Positions 35,164 through 44,642 of a stretch of 64,000 bases of DNA are shown here, in pieces. Below the pieces are notes generated by a model. The model ran no database searches. It saw only the letters and a program-made list of their open reading frames with translations, and was not told where the DNA came from. The stretch comes from JBCBSZ01 sp039185015 (GTDB lineage Bacteria; Actinomycetota; Acidimicrobiia; Acidimicrobiales; Poriferisodalaceae), in contig JBCDAU010000007.1 of the NCBI GenBank assembly GCA_039185015.1, forward strand, positions 62,001-126,000, written 5' to 3'. Numbering within the stretch: the stretch's first letter is position 1; every line of letters begins with the position of its first letter. Both the position numbers and the translations under genes were made by a program.

Positions 35164-37587
35164 TCAGCCGCCGGGCTCGTGCGTGCGGGCCACCAGACGC
35201 GACGACGAGGAGTCGACGAGCAGCGTCTGGATCTCGTCGTCGTCGAGCGGCACGGAGTACACGAACCCCTGCACCGACACGTCGGCGGGTGCGAAGCGCT
35301 CCAGCTGGTCGAGGTGCTCGATCCCCTCGACGATGACGTCGAGGCCGAGTGAGCGACCCAGCGAGATCAAGCCGTCGACGATGTCGGCGTCCCGCCGTTC
35401 GGCGAGCGCACCGGAGATGAAGCTGCGGTCGATCTTCAGGCCCTGGAGCACCGCCGAACGGAGGTGCGTGATCGAGGAGGCGCCGGTCCCGAAGTCGTCG
35501 AGGTAGAGGCCGACGCCACCCTCGGCGAGGCGCTTGAGCCCCGACGATCGGCGGCTCAGGTCGAGCAGCGACTGCTCGGTGATCTCGATGACGAGCCGGT
35601 GGGGGTCCACGCCGGCGCGGGCGAGCTCGGTGAGCACGTGGTCGATGAACGTGGCGTCGGCGAGCTGCTGGGGCACGACGTTGACGTGCATCCGGAGCTG
35701 GTCGTCGCTGATGCCCTCGGCCGTCCACGCGGCGAGCCGATTGATCGCCGTGGTGATGATCCACTCGCCGATCGGGACGAGCATCGGCGACTCGATGAGC
35801 ACCCCGATGAACTCGTGGGGCGAGATCTCGCCGTGTACCGGATGGTGGAGTCGGACGAGCGCCTCGAGGCCGACGATCCGGTCACCGTTGACGATCGGCT
35901 GATACCGGAGCCGGAAGCGTTCCTCGTCGATGCCGTGGCGGAGCTCGCGGCTGATCTCGGCGACCGATCCGAAGATGTGGTCGTGGTCCTCGAACTCGGT
36001 GAACCGGTTGCGGCCGTCGCTCTTCGACCGGTAAAGCGCCGCGTCGGCGCGACGCAGCACCTCGTCGGCCTCCATGGAGCGCTCGTGGACGGTCACGTAG
36101 CCGAGGCTCACGCTGATCTCGAAGTTGCGATCGGCGAAGGCGACCTGACCGCCGAGATCGTGGTGGAGCCGGGCGATGAGCTTGCCCGCGGTGTCGGCGT
36201 CGGGAACGCCCTCGGCGATGATCAGGAACTCGTCACCGCCGAGGCGGGCGGCGGTGTCGGCCCCCCGGACGAGGGCGTTCAGGCGACGGCCGATGGCGCA
36301 GAGCGCTGCGTCGCCAGCGGCGTGGCCGTAGAGGTCGTTGATCGACTTGAAGTGGTCGATGTCGAGTTGCGCGACCACCACCAGGCCCGTTCGTCGGCCG
36401 ACCTGGTCGAGGGCGTGTTGGAGGCGGTCGAGTGCCAATCGGCGGTTGGCGAGCCCGGTCAGCGGATCGGTGAGGGCGAGGGTCGACAGCTCGTGCTCGG
36501 TGACGACGCGGCCGGTCGTCTCGGTGATCACCAGGTGCATCGCCTCGTCGTCCGGCACGCCGCCGGCCGGGATCGCCCGGCCGGAGTACCAGCGGCGAGT
36601 GCCGCCGTTGTCGATCGGTCGATCGTCGAGGTGGGCCGGCTCGCCGGACTGTCGCGCCGACGTGAGGAGTCGAGCGGCCAGCGCCATCACCGGGTTGGTC
36701 AGGGCGAGGTTCGGGAGCGTCGTGTGGAGCGGATCGATGCCGAGCTCGGCCCGGAGCGCCAGGTTGGCGGCCACGACGGTGTCCGCCTCGTCGACGGTCA
36801 TGATCAGGTCGGCGGATGCGTCGGCGACGGCCCGGTAGCGGTGCTCGCTCAGGTCGAGCTGCTGATAGCTGGCCTCCAGCAGCGTTCGGGACAAGACGAC
36901 GTCGCACAGGTTGCCCAGGGCGGCGTCGACGCGGCCCCAGCGCCGGTCCGAGGCCTCGATGGTCAGCACGGCACTCCAGCCGTCGAGCGTCCGCGCGATC
37001 ACGTGTTCCGGGCGCCCACCGCTGGTCGAACCGGCGGTGGCGACGACGCTGCCGTCGGGGTCGATGATCCGGATGGACGCTCGATCGAGGTTGAGGTGCC
37101 CGACCAGGCGATCGATGACCTCGTCGATCACGCTCGGCTCGACGGTGCCGGTCGTGTCGGTAGCGATCGAGGCGGTCAGGGTCGCGATGCGCTCGCTGGC
37201 GGTGACCTCGTAGGAGAACTCGAGCGTGCCCGCCAGGCGTTCGGCGGAGAGCAGCGACTTCGGGAGCACGGTGGTCGCGCCGGCTGCGGCGGCGTCGGCC
37301 CACACCTCCCGGCCGTCGGAGCCGGTGATGACGATCACGGGCGGGGCGAGCTGCTCCTGGCTCAGGTCTGCCGCGAGGTCCAGCCCGCTCCCGTCGGGCA
37401 GCGTCACGTCCACCAGGACCGCGTCGTAATGGTGCAGGTAGAGCATCTCGTGGGCCGAGCCGAGCGTCGGCGCGACGTCGGTGACGGCTTCGTCGTCGGC
37501 GTCTGCCAGCAGGCGCGAGATCAGGCTTTGGTACAGCGGGTCATCGTCGATGACCAGCAAGCGTTGCCCCACCGGCTGCCACGTCAC
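35164..37587 (-). CDS. Receiver-GAF/PAS-GGDEF-EAL c-di-GMP enzyme
   Basis: About 807 aa. Receiver domain at residues ~8-125 (LLVIDDDPLYQSLI; phosphoacceptor in AVLVDVTLPDGSG; K in VLPKSLL). A GAF-like segment follows, then a PAS domain (YRAVADASADLIMTVDEADTVVAAN), an intact GGDEF (ARLGGDEFLIIAEG, ~450) and an intact EAL (GLEALVRLHHP, ~575; YLDDFGTGASS). Both cyclase and phosphodiesterase halves look active. GTG 37587 is 8 nt from TACCGT. Divergent from the CheB-CheR kinase gene and convergent with copA (4 bp apart). Confidence 0.9.
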   Translation of the reverse strand: MTWQPVGQRLLVIDDDPLYQSLISRLLADADDEAVTDVAPTLGSAHEMLYLHHYDAVLVDVTLPDGSGLDLAADLSQEQLAPPVIVITGSDGREVWADAAAAGATTVLPKSLLSAERLAGTLEFSYEVTASERIATLTASIATDTTGTVEPSVIDEVIDRLVGHLNLDRASIRIIDPDGSVVATAGSTSGGRPEHVIARTLDGWSAVLTIEASDRRWGRVDAALGNLCDVVLSRTLLEASYQQLDLSEHRYRAVADASADLIMTVDEADTVVAANLALRAELGIDPLHTTLPNLALTNPVMALAARLLTSARQSGEPAHLDDRPIDNGGTRRWYSGRAIPAGGVPDDEAMHLVITETTGRVVTEHELSTLALTDPLTGLANRRLALDRLQHALDQVGRRTGLVVVAQLDIDHFKSINDLYGHAAGDAALCAIGRRLNALVRGADTAARLGGDEFLIIAEGVPDADTAGKLIARLHHDLGGQVAFADRNFEISVSLGYVTVHERSMEADEVLRRADAALYRSKSDGRNRFTEFEDHDHIFGSVAEISRELRHGIDEERFRLRYQPIVNGDRIVGLEALVRLHHPVHGEISPHEFIGVLIESPMLVPIGEWIITTAINRLAAWTAEGISDDQLRMHVNVVPQQLADATFIDHVLTELARAGVDPHRLVIEITEQSLLDLSRRSSGLKRLAEGGVGLYLDDFGTGASSITHLRSAVLQGLKIDRSFISGALAERRDADIVDGLISLGRSLGLDVIVEGIEHLDQLERFAPADVSVQGFVYSVPLDDDEIQTLLVDSSSSRLVARTHEPGG

Positions 37588-37677
37588 GGAGCGCAACGGT
37601 ACCACCACTGCGAGTTCGTTCTGCTCCCAATGTGCTCGACCCGCCACGGGAGGTGGTCTCTGGGCTACGGTGCGGAC

Positions 37678-40600
37678 GTGACGACGGGGGGGAATGAGGT
37701 CGAACCTCGGCTCGTGGTCGCCATCGGCGCGTCCGCCGGCGGGCTCGAACCGCTGCAGAACCTCGTGGGTGTGGCTCCGGTCGGTGCGGGGATCGCGTAC
37801 GTGGTGCTGCAGCACCTCTCGCCTGATCACCGAACGCTCATGCAGTCGCTGCTCTCGCATCACACCCAGATGCCCGTGGTGACGGCCGAGCACGGCATGG
37901 AGGTGCGCGGCGATGCCATCTACCTGCTCCCGGCGCGCCACCTCATGACCATCTCCGGCGGCGTCTTGTTGCTCGAGGAGCAGATCCGGACCACGGGCGA
38001 CCCGCTTCGCACGATCGACCGCTTCATGATCTCGCTCGCCGAGGAGCGAGGCGAGGCATCGGTGGCGATCATCTTGTCCGGAACGGGCAGCGACGGTGCC
38101 GACGGGGTGCGGGCGGTGCGCGCCGCCGGCGGGTTCACGATCGCGCAGGACTCCTCAGCGGCCTTCGGCGGGATGCCCGAGTCCGCCGTTCGGACGGGAG
38201 CGATCGATCGCGTCCTCGAGCCGCATCTGATGCCCGACTCCATCCTGGCCTTCGCCGTCGATCCCGACTCGGCGCGCGAGGACGACGTCGAGATCGATGC
38301 AGATGCCCCGTACGGCCGGATCATCGACCGTCTCGAGGAGTCGTTCGGCATCGACTTCGCCTCCTACAAGCCGAGCACGGTCCATCGGCGCATCAGCCGA
38401 CGTTTCGACCTGACCGACCAGGACACCGAGGCCGACTACCTCGAACGTGTCGTGTCCGATCCCGACGAGCTCGCCCGTCTGTACCACGACCTGCTGATCG
38501 GGGTCACCCAGTTCTTCCGCGACGGTTCGCCGTGGGTTGTTCTCCGCGAGGTGGCCAGCGAGCTGGTCGTCGCGGCCGCCGAGGAACGCCGCGACGTGCG
38601 AGCCTGGGTCGCCGGCTGCGCGACCGGTGAGGAGGCCTATTCGGTCGCGATGGTGCTCCACGAGGCGGCGGAGCGCGCCGGCTACACCGGTCGCATTCGC
38701 ATCTTCGCCAGCGACGCCGACCCGACGTCGATCGAAACGGCCGGACTCGGGACCTACTCCGCCGAGTCGGTCGCGGCCATGTCCAGCGAGCGACGATCCA
38801 AGTACTTCGTCCCCGACGGCGACCGGTTCAGGGTCACGAACGAGGTGCGCCGCCTCATCACCTTCACGACACACAATCTCCTCAGCGAGGCGCCCTTCAC
38901 CCGGCTGGACCTCGTGACCTGCCGCAACCTGTTGATCTACCTCCGCCCCGAGGCCCGCGCCAAGGCGCTTGCCCTCCTGCACTTCTCGCTCCGCACCGGA
39001 GGAGCGCTGTTCCTCGGCAACTCGGAGTCCGTCGAGCCGTACGGGGGCGAGTTCGCCGAGCGGGACACTCGGAGCCGCGTGTACACCAAGACGCGCGACG
39101 TCCGGCTCATCGGGAGCCAGCCCATCAGCCGCCGCGAGACGTTGACGCCGACCCCGACGCCACCGCGGTCGACCGCCAACGAGTGGTTGATGCGTGCCTA
39201 CGACGACGTCCTCGACCGGTACGGCCCCACGGGCTTCCTGATCGACGAGCACCGGCGGCTGCTGCACGTGCTCGGATCCGCCGGTCGGCTGCTGGAGGTC
39301 ACCGGTGGTCGCGTCACGGGCGACCTGCTCGACCAGCTGGACGAGTCGTTGCGCGTGCCCTTGTGGGGTGCGATCCAGCAAGCGTTCAGCTCGCGCGAGG
39401 ACGTCGCCATCGACGACGTCGTCATGCGCACCACCGACGAGGAGGAGATCGTCCGAGTCCTCGTATCACCGTTGCCCGAACGTCTCCAAGGACCGAGCGT
39501 CGCCCTGGTCGTCATCGAAGCGGGTGCGGCGAGCATGCCCTTGGATGCCCGATCCGGTCGCGGCCTCGTGCGCCGCGAGAGCGTCGAGATCGGCGAGACC
39601 GAGCCCGCCGATGTCGTGTTCCTCGAACGGGAGCTGCAGCTCACTCGCGAGACCCTGCAGAGCACCGTCGAGGAGCTCGAAGCGTCGAACGAGGAGCTGG
39701 TCGCCTCGAACGAGGAGCTGCAGTCGACGAACGAGGAGTTGCAGTCCGTCAACGAGGAGCTGCACACGGTCAACAGCGAGTACTCGCAGAAGATCACCGA
39801 GCTCACCCAGCTGACCAACGACCTGGACAACCTGATGGCGAGCAGCGGGATCGGCACCCTGTTCCTCGACTCCGATCTCGGCGTGCGCAGGTACACGCAG
39901 GATCTGGCCCAGATCTTCCGTCTCCGTCCCGGTGACCTGGGTCGTTCGATCGAAGACCTGGCCCCGCGGCTCGGTCTCGACCGGCTGTACGACCGGTTGC
40001 GTGCGGTGGTCGAGACGGGGGAACGGGCAGAGGAGCAGACGAAGCTGGACGGTCGGAGCGTCCTCGTGCGCCTCAACCCGTACCTCGTCGACGGCATGAT
40101 CGATGGCGTCGTCTTGACGCTCGTGAACGTCGATGTCCTGATCGAGACCCAGGAGCAACTGGCGGCTGAGGCCGAGCGGTTCGACGCGTTCATGGCGAAC
40201 TCGCCGGCGATGAAGTGGGCGCTCGATGAGCTCGGTCGTTTCGCTCTCGTGAACGAGACGTACTGCGAGGTCATGGGTGTGAGTCTCGAGGAGTGCCTCG
40301 GGCGAACCCCTGCCGAGGCGCTCGCGGGGAGACCGTCGTCGTCGTTCCTCGACCGCACTCGGATCAGCAACGAGCGGTCGAGGCGTGACGGCCGCGTCGA
40401 CTACGACATCGAAGTCGAGCTCGAGCACGGCGTCCGCTGGATGCAGGCGGTCAAGTTCCCCTTCGACTATCGGGGCCGGACCTACCTCGGAGGTTCCGCG
40501 ATCGACGTCACGGAGAGTCGCGGCGCCCAGGTGGCCGCCGAGCAGAGCGCAGCGCGCATGCAGGAGCTGCTCGACTCGTTTCCCGAGCCGGTCTGGTCGT

Positions 40601-41556
40601 TGGACGCCGATGGCCGGATCGAGCAGGTCAACGCTGTCGCTCGAAGCTACTCCGACGACGACCCGGTCGGTCGGCTGCCGGTCGATGCCTACGGTCCCGA
40701 CGTGGCGTCCTGGCTCGCGGAAGATCGCGCCCCGACCCCTGAGTGGCCACTCGGCGCCAACGGTCCGCGCCACCTCCAGCCCGTCTCGTCGACCACGCGT
40801 GAAGGCGGGCGGCTGGTGGTCGGCCTCGACCTCTCCGACCTCGTCGAAGCTCAGCGTCTGCTCGAGCGGCGGAACGTGTCGATGGCGGAGCGGAACATCG
40901 AGCTCGATCAGTTCGCGCACATGGCATCACACGACCTTCGGGCGCCGATCCGAGCGATCCACCTGATGGCTCAGCAGGCACTCGCGGGCGAGGAGGACCC
41001 TGGCGTCTTCGCCGAGGAGGTCGCAGCGACGGCGGAGCGGATGCGGGACGTCATCGACTCGCTCCTGGCGTACGCCAACGTCGGGCGCCACGAGGTCAAC
41101 CTCATCCCGATCGAGCTGGACCTGGTCGTCGAGAGCGTGAGCCTCGACCTGCGAGCTGAGCTCGCCGAGATGGGCGGTCGGATCGAGAAGGGCGAGCTGC
41201 CGGTCTGGCACATCGATCCGGTGCTCGTGCGGCGAGCGCTGATGAACCTGGTCGAGAACGCCCTCGTCCACGGCCGAGCGGACGAGCCGATCGTGCGCAT
41301 CGAAGCTCACGAGGTCGATGGATTCATCGAGATCGATGTCATCGACAACGGGAACGGGATCGCTGACTACGAGGGCATCGACATCTTCGACCCGTTCACC
41401 CGGGTCAACGCCTCGCACGATGGCAGTGGCATGGGCCTCGCGATCGCGCGCCGTGTGGCGCAGCGTCATGACGGCAGCATCCGCGTGATGGAGACCGGCC
41501 CGAAGGGCACCACGATCCGACTGCGACTCGCGGCGACGGAGCAGCCCGATGGTTGA
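37678..41556 (+). CDS. CheB-CheR-PAS-histidine kinase fusion
   Basis: 1292 aa. CheB methylesterase at ~10-190 (GASAGG, LQHLSPDH, SGTGSDGADG), CheR N and methyltransferase domains at ~205-470 (WVAGCATGEEAYSVAMVLHEA binds SAM). A coiled coil at ~655-705 has repeated NEEL units (SNEELVASNEELQSTNEELQ). Three PAS domains follow (~710-1060), then HisKA with phospho-His ~1085 (FAHMASHDLRAPIRA) and HATPase (NALVHGR, DNGNGI, GSGMGLAIA). No receptor or CheA is nearby, so it is not classical chemotaxis. GTG 37678 is 6 nt from TACGGT. Confidence 0.92.
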   Translation: MTTGGNEVEPRLVVAIGASAGGLEPLQNLVGVAPVGAGIAYVVLQHLSPDHRTLMQSLLSHHTQMPVVTAEHGMEVRGDAIYLLPARHLMTISGGVLLLEEQIRTTGDPLRTIDRFMISLAEERGEASVAIILSGTGSDGADGVRAVRAAGGFTIAQDSSAAFGGMPESAVRTGAIDRVLEPHLMPDSILAFAVDPDSAREDDVEIDADAPYGRIIDRLEESFGIDFASYKPSTVHRRISRRFDLTDQDTEADYLERVVSDPDELARLYHDLLIGVTQFFRDGSPWVVLREVASELVVAAAEERRDVRAWVAGCATGEEAYSVAMVLHEAAERAGYTGRIRIFASDADPTSIETAGLGTYSAESVAAMSSERRSKYFVPDGDRFRVTNEVRRLITFTTHNLLSEAPFTRLDLVTCRNLLIYLRPEARAKALALLHFSLRTGGALFLGNSESVEPYGGEFAERDTRSRVYTKTRDVRLIGSQPISRRETLTPTPTPPRSTANEWLMRAYDDVLDRYGPTGFLIDEHRRLLHVLGSAGRLLEVTGGRVTGDLLDQLDESLRVPLWGAIQQAFSSREDVAIDDVVMRTTDEEEIVRVLVSPLPERLQGPSVALVVIEAGAASMPLDARSGRGLVRRESVEIGETEPADVVFLERELQLTRETLQSTVEELEASNEELVASNEELQSTNEELQSVNEELHTVNSEYSQKITELTQLTNDLDNLMASSGIGTLFLDSDLGVRRYTQDLAQIFRLRPGDLGRSIEDLAPRLGLDRLYDRLRAVVETGERAEEQTKLDGRSVLVRLNPYLVDGMIDGVVLTLVNVDVLIETQEQLAAEAERFDAFMANSPAMKWALDELGRFALVNETYCEVMGVSLEECLGRTPAEALAGRPSSSFLDRTRISNERSRRDGRVDYDIEVELEHGVRWMQAVKFPFDYRGRTYLGGSAIDVTESRGAQVAAEQSAARMQELLDSFPEPVWSLDADGRIEQVNAVARSYSDDDPVGRLPVDAYGPDVASWLAEDRAPTPEWPLGANGPRHLQPVSSTTREGGRLVVGLDLSDLVEAQRLLERRNVSMAERNIELDQFAHMASHDLRAPIRAIHLMAQQALAGEEDPGVFAEEVAATAERMRDVIDSLLAYANVGRHEVNLIPIELDLVVESVSLDLRAELAEMGGRIEKGELPVWHIDPVLVRRALMNLVENALVHGRADEPIVRIEAHEVDGFIEIDVIDNGNGIADYEGIDIFDPFTRVNASHDGSGMGLAIARRVAQRHDGSIRVMETGPKGTTIRLRLAATEQPDG

Positions 41557-41926
41557 CCAGGTCGTCGTGCTCGAGGACAGTCACGCGGACCAGCGCTTCC
41601 TCCAGCGAGCCGCCGAGGGTCTCGATCTCGAGGTCGCCTTCCACATGTGTGACGATCTCGCGGCGGCACGGGCGGCCGTCGAGCAGCAGGAGCCGTCGCT
41701 GGTGATCGTCGACCTGAGCGTTCCGGGTGGCACGGGCTTGCACTTCATCGACGAGTTGCGATCGACCCGTCTGGCGCTGCCTGCCGTCGTGCTCACGTCG
41801 TCATCGGCGCCGTGGGATCACTCGGGCGCGATCGCGGCGGGGGCTCGGGCCGTGCACACCAAGCCCTTCGAGTGGGACGAGTACCGCCTCCTCGTCGAAC
41901 GGATGCTCCGCTACTGGCTGGGTTGA
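41549..41926 (+). CDS. Single-domain response regulator (CheY-like)
   Basis: 125 aa receiver only: acidic pair in VVLEDSHADQ, phosphoacceptor Asp in LVIVDLSVPGGTG, Thr/Ser in VVLTSSSAP, Lys in VHTKPFEW. The ATG overlaps the kinase gene by 8 bp, so it is the likely phosphotransfer partner of the CheB-CheR kinase. It is convergent with, and overlaps by 16 bp, the phytochrome gene. Confidence 0.9.
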   Translation: MVDQVVVLEDSHADQRFLQRAAEGLDLEVAFHMCDDLAAARAAVEQQEPSLVIVDLSVPGGTGLHFIDELRSTRLALPAVVLTSSSAPWDHSGAIAAGARAVHTKPFEWDEYRLLVERMLRYWLG

Positions 41927-44109
41927 AGCCGCGGCCGAGCCTTGACCGGCAGGTCGATGACGAACGTGGTGCCGACATCGACCTCTGACTCCACTCGGAT
42001 CTGGCCACCGTGGCTGGCGACGATCCGCTTCACGATGGCGAGCCCGGCGCCGACACCGTCGCCCTGTGGAGTGCCGCGGCGGAACATCTCGAAGACCTGG
42101 CCGACCACCGACGGGTCGATGCCGCTGCCATTGTCCTCGACGCGGAGCTCGACGGTGCCGGCTCGCTCCAGCGCGTTGATCCGGACCCTCGGTGCGCGCT
42201 CGTGGTGGCGGTACTTCGCGGCGTTGACGAGCAGGTTCGTGATCAAGGTGGCGAGGAGTCGGGGGTCGGCCTCGATGGCCGGGAGCTCGCCGACCTCGAT
42301 CGTCAACTCGTCGTGCGCCGCGGCCGTGGTCTCGATCACGCGCTCGACGAGCGGCCCGAGATGGACGACCTCGGTGTTGATCTCGCCGCGTCCGACGAGC
42401 GCATACTCGAGCATCGCCTCGAGGAGGCCCTGCATCGATGAGGCGGCGTCCATCGCGAGGTCGAGCGACTCGATGGCGATCGGTGGCGCGTCGGCGAGTT
42501 GTTCGGTGGCGTCCTCACGGAACAGCTGGAGGAAGGACCGGACCGACCGCAGCGGGGCGCGCAGATCGTGGGCAACGACGTAGGCGAACTCCTCGAGGTC
42601 ACGCGAGGTCTGTCCCAGCTCGATGTTGGCGAGCTCGAGGTTCTGCGCATGCGCGGCCAACGCCAGGACGAGCTCCTCGAACGCGCTCTCGCCCGAGCGC
42701 GGACGAGTGCTGGCCTCGATCGCGCGTCGAGCGAGGCCGGCGATGACGAGGTCGCGCTCGGTCCACGGCGCTGACCGATCTCCGAGCTCTTCCACGAAGA
42801 CGGCGAACGATGCCCGCGGCGTGAGCTCCTTCTCGGCCGACGTCGTCGTATCCGAGGCGCCGGCCCAACGGAGGTGGCGGACTGCCGGTTGCCGGTACCA
42901 GGCGAGATAGCCGTCGGCGAGTCTGGCGACGACGACACCGCCTCCGATGCCGTCGAGATGGTCGGTCGAGCGCGCACCGACCTCGGGGTCGGAGGCGAGC
43001 AGGTGGACGATCCGCTCGTCCAGCTCGTCCCGGCGATCGACGTCGCCTGCGATGTGGAGCTCGTCGCCGCGTCGGGCGAGGAAGCCGTCGCAGTCGATGA
43101 GGCCTGGCATCGGGGTCAACAGCCGTTCGGAGAGCGTGACCGCTTCCGGCGTCGCGATGAGCTCCCGGAGGAAGAGGAACTGCGTCGCCAGGCGCACCTG
43201 CTCGATCTGGGCCTGTTCGTCCGCGGAGCGCCGGGCGAACTGCTCGGACAGGAGTCGGGCGAGCAGCTCGGCGGTCCGACGTACCGGCAGCGGGATGTGT
43301 CGCTCCGTGCGGTGGTGGCACGCGATCAGCGCCGCCAGGCGGTTGTTCACGGTGATCGAGAGCGTCAGCGTCGCTCCCACGCCCATGTTCACGAGGTACT
43401 CGGTGTGGATCGGCGAGTGGGCACGGAGCTGGGAGGCGCTCAGATCCAGCTCCGGAGCGAGCTCGGCTCGGCTGATCGGGACCGGGGGCGAGGCGACATC
43501 GATGAACTGCCGGATCGGGTTGACGACGAGGAGCGCCCGCGCCTGGCGTGGGATGTCCGTTGCCGGGTAGTGGAGGCCCAGGAACGGCTCGAGCTCGTCG
43601 ACCTTGCTCTCGGCGACCACCTCGCCGTGTTCGTCGGGGTGGAACTCGTAGACCATCACGCGGTCGAATCCGGTGAGCGTGCGCACGAGCTCGGCCGTGA
43701 GCTGCCGGGCGCTGTGGAGGTCCGCTGCGGACTCGATCGCCTTGCTCATCGAGGCGACCTGCGCAGCGAGGCTGTCGAGCTGGCCGAGCTCTCCGACCGG
43801 CTCGAGCTCGATGACGGATGTGCGGGCGACCTCGTGGGTGGCGACGTGCCACGGCCTCCCGAAGGCATCGACGCGGGCGTCGAGTCGCACCGCCAGGACC
43901 GCAGGGGGCAGTCGGTCGACCGGGTCGCCGACCGCCAGGCCGGTGACGCCGTCCGCGTCGGCGAGGTGGGTGATCGTCGCGCCGTCGTGGCCGATCAGGA
44001 CGCCGATGCGTTGGACGGCGCCGATGCGGTGGATGGGCTCGCGGTCGCAGTTGTTGAGGTCGACCGCCTGGTCGCCGAGCAGCTCGGCGACGGACGCGTC
44101 AGCGTTCAC
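41911..44109 (-). CDS. Bacteriophytochrome histidine kinase
   Basis: 732 aa with PAS-GAF-PHY-HisKA-HATPase order. Chromophore Cys21 is in DLNNCDREPIHRIGAVQRIG, the typical biliverdin site. GAF has YPATDIPRQAR (PASDIP-type) and HSPIHTEYLVNMGVGATLTLSI. The PHY tongue is PRASFAVFVEE. HisKA has phospho-His ~514 (AYVVAHDLRAPLRSVRSF), with HATPase at LLVNAAKY and DNGSGIDP. It senses red/far-red light. No heme oxygenase gene for biliverdin is seen in the window. GTG 44109 lies inside the end of the upstream receiver gene. Confidence 0.95.
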   Translation of the reverse strand: MNADASVAELLGDQAVDLNNCDREPIHRIGAVQRIGVLIGHDGATITHLADADGVTGLAVGDPVDRLPPAVLAVRLDARVDAFGRPWHVATHEVARTSVIELEPVGELGQLDSLAAQVASMSKAIESAADLHSARQLTAELVRTLTGFDRVMVYEFHPDEHGEVVAESKVDELEPFLGLHYPATDIPRQARALLVVNPIRQFIDVASPPVPISRAELAPELDLSASQLRAHSPIHTEYLVNMGVGATLTLSITVNNRLAALIACHHRTERHIPLPVRRTAELLARLLSEQFARRSADEQAQIEQVRLATQFLFLRELIATPEAVTLSERLLTPMPGLIDCDGFLARRGDELHIAGDVDRRDELDERIVHLLASDPEVGARSTDHLDGIGGGVVVARLADGYLAWYRQPAVRHLRWAGASDTTTSAEKELTPRASFAVFVEELGDRSAPWTERDLVIAGLARRAIEASTRPRSGESAFEELVLALAAHAQNLELANIELGQTSRDLEEFAYVVAHDLRAPLRSVRSFLQLFREDATEQLADAPPIAIESLDLAMDAASSMQGLLEAMLEYALVGRGEINTEVVHLGPLVERVIETTAAAHDELTIEVGELPAIEADPRLLATLITNLLVNAAKYRHHERAPRVRINALERAGTVELRVEDNGSGIDPSVVGQVFEMFRRGTPQGDGVGAGLAIVKRIVASHGGQIRVESEVDVGTTFVIDLPVKARPRLQPSQ

Positions 44110-44536
44110 GCGAACCGGTGTCGGCCGGGAGTGCTTCGGCCCGCGTCACCTGACGCCAGAACGCGATGCTGTCGCGGATCTGAGCCCTCAGGCCGTCGAG
44201 GTCGCTCGGCTTCACCAGGTAGGCCGAGGCGCCGCTCGCGTACGCACGCTGGATGTCGCTGTCGAGGTCGGAGCCCGACCAGACCATGACCGGCAGGTCG
44301 ACGAGGTCATCTCGGCTCCGGATCCGTTCGAGCACCTCGAAGCCCTCACCGTCGGGGAGGCGGAGGTCCAGCAGCACGAGATCGGGGGCCGTGAAGTGGC
44401 TCAGCGCGTCGACGGCTTGCAGTGCGCCCCGGAGCTCCGCTCGGTGGTCGACGACCACGTCATCGAAGTGGTCCTCGATGGTGCGACGGTAGAGGCGCAC
44501 TTGGAGCTGGTCGTCCTCCACCATCAGCACGCGCAT
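44099..44536 (-). CDS. Single-domain response regulator paired with the phytochrome
   Basis: 145 aa receiver: VLMVEDDQLQVRLYRRTIEDHFDD, phosphoacceptor in LVLLDLRLPDGEGFEVL, VMVWSGSDLDSD, Lys in YLVKPSDLD. This is the Rcp1-like arrangement, with a receiver next to a phytochrome kinase. ATG 44536 has GAGGGAGA upstream; its end overlaps the phytochrome start by 11 bp, so both are co-translated with the receiver first. Confidence 0.9.
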   Translation of the reverse strand: MRVLMVEDDQLQVRLYRRTIEDHFDDVVVDHRAELRGALQAVDALSHFTAPDLVLLDLRLPDGEGFEVLERIRSRDDLVDLPVMVWSGSDLDSDIQRAYASGASAYLVKPSDLDGLRAQIRDSIAFWRQVTRAEALPADTGSRER

Positions 44537-44642
44537 GTAGCGTCTCCCTCAGCGCGAAGTCTCGCAGGCAGCGATGTCGCGCCGAAACCCCGCCGGACGT
44601 AGCGGCGACGGTGAGCAGCAGGCGACATGGCGATCTCCGATC

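Noticed and set aside
35464..37677. Long forward open frame continuous with the CheB-CheR kinase, suggesting a 2030-aa protein
   Set aside because: The upstream part lies opposite the well-supported GGDEF-EAL gene and has no domain; the kinase has its own GTG with a -10 box at 37666.
39660..39780. Short tandem repeat at the DNA level in the CheB-CheR kinase
   Set aside because: The repetition (AACGAGGAG units) reflects a heptad-like NEEL coiled coil conserved in this protein family, not a separate repeat element.
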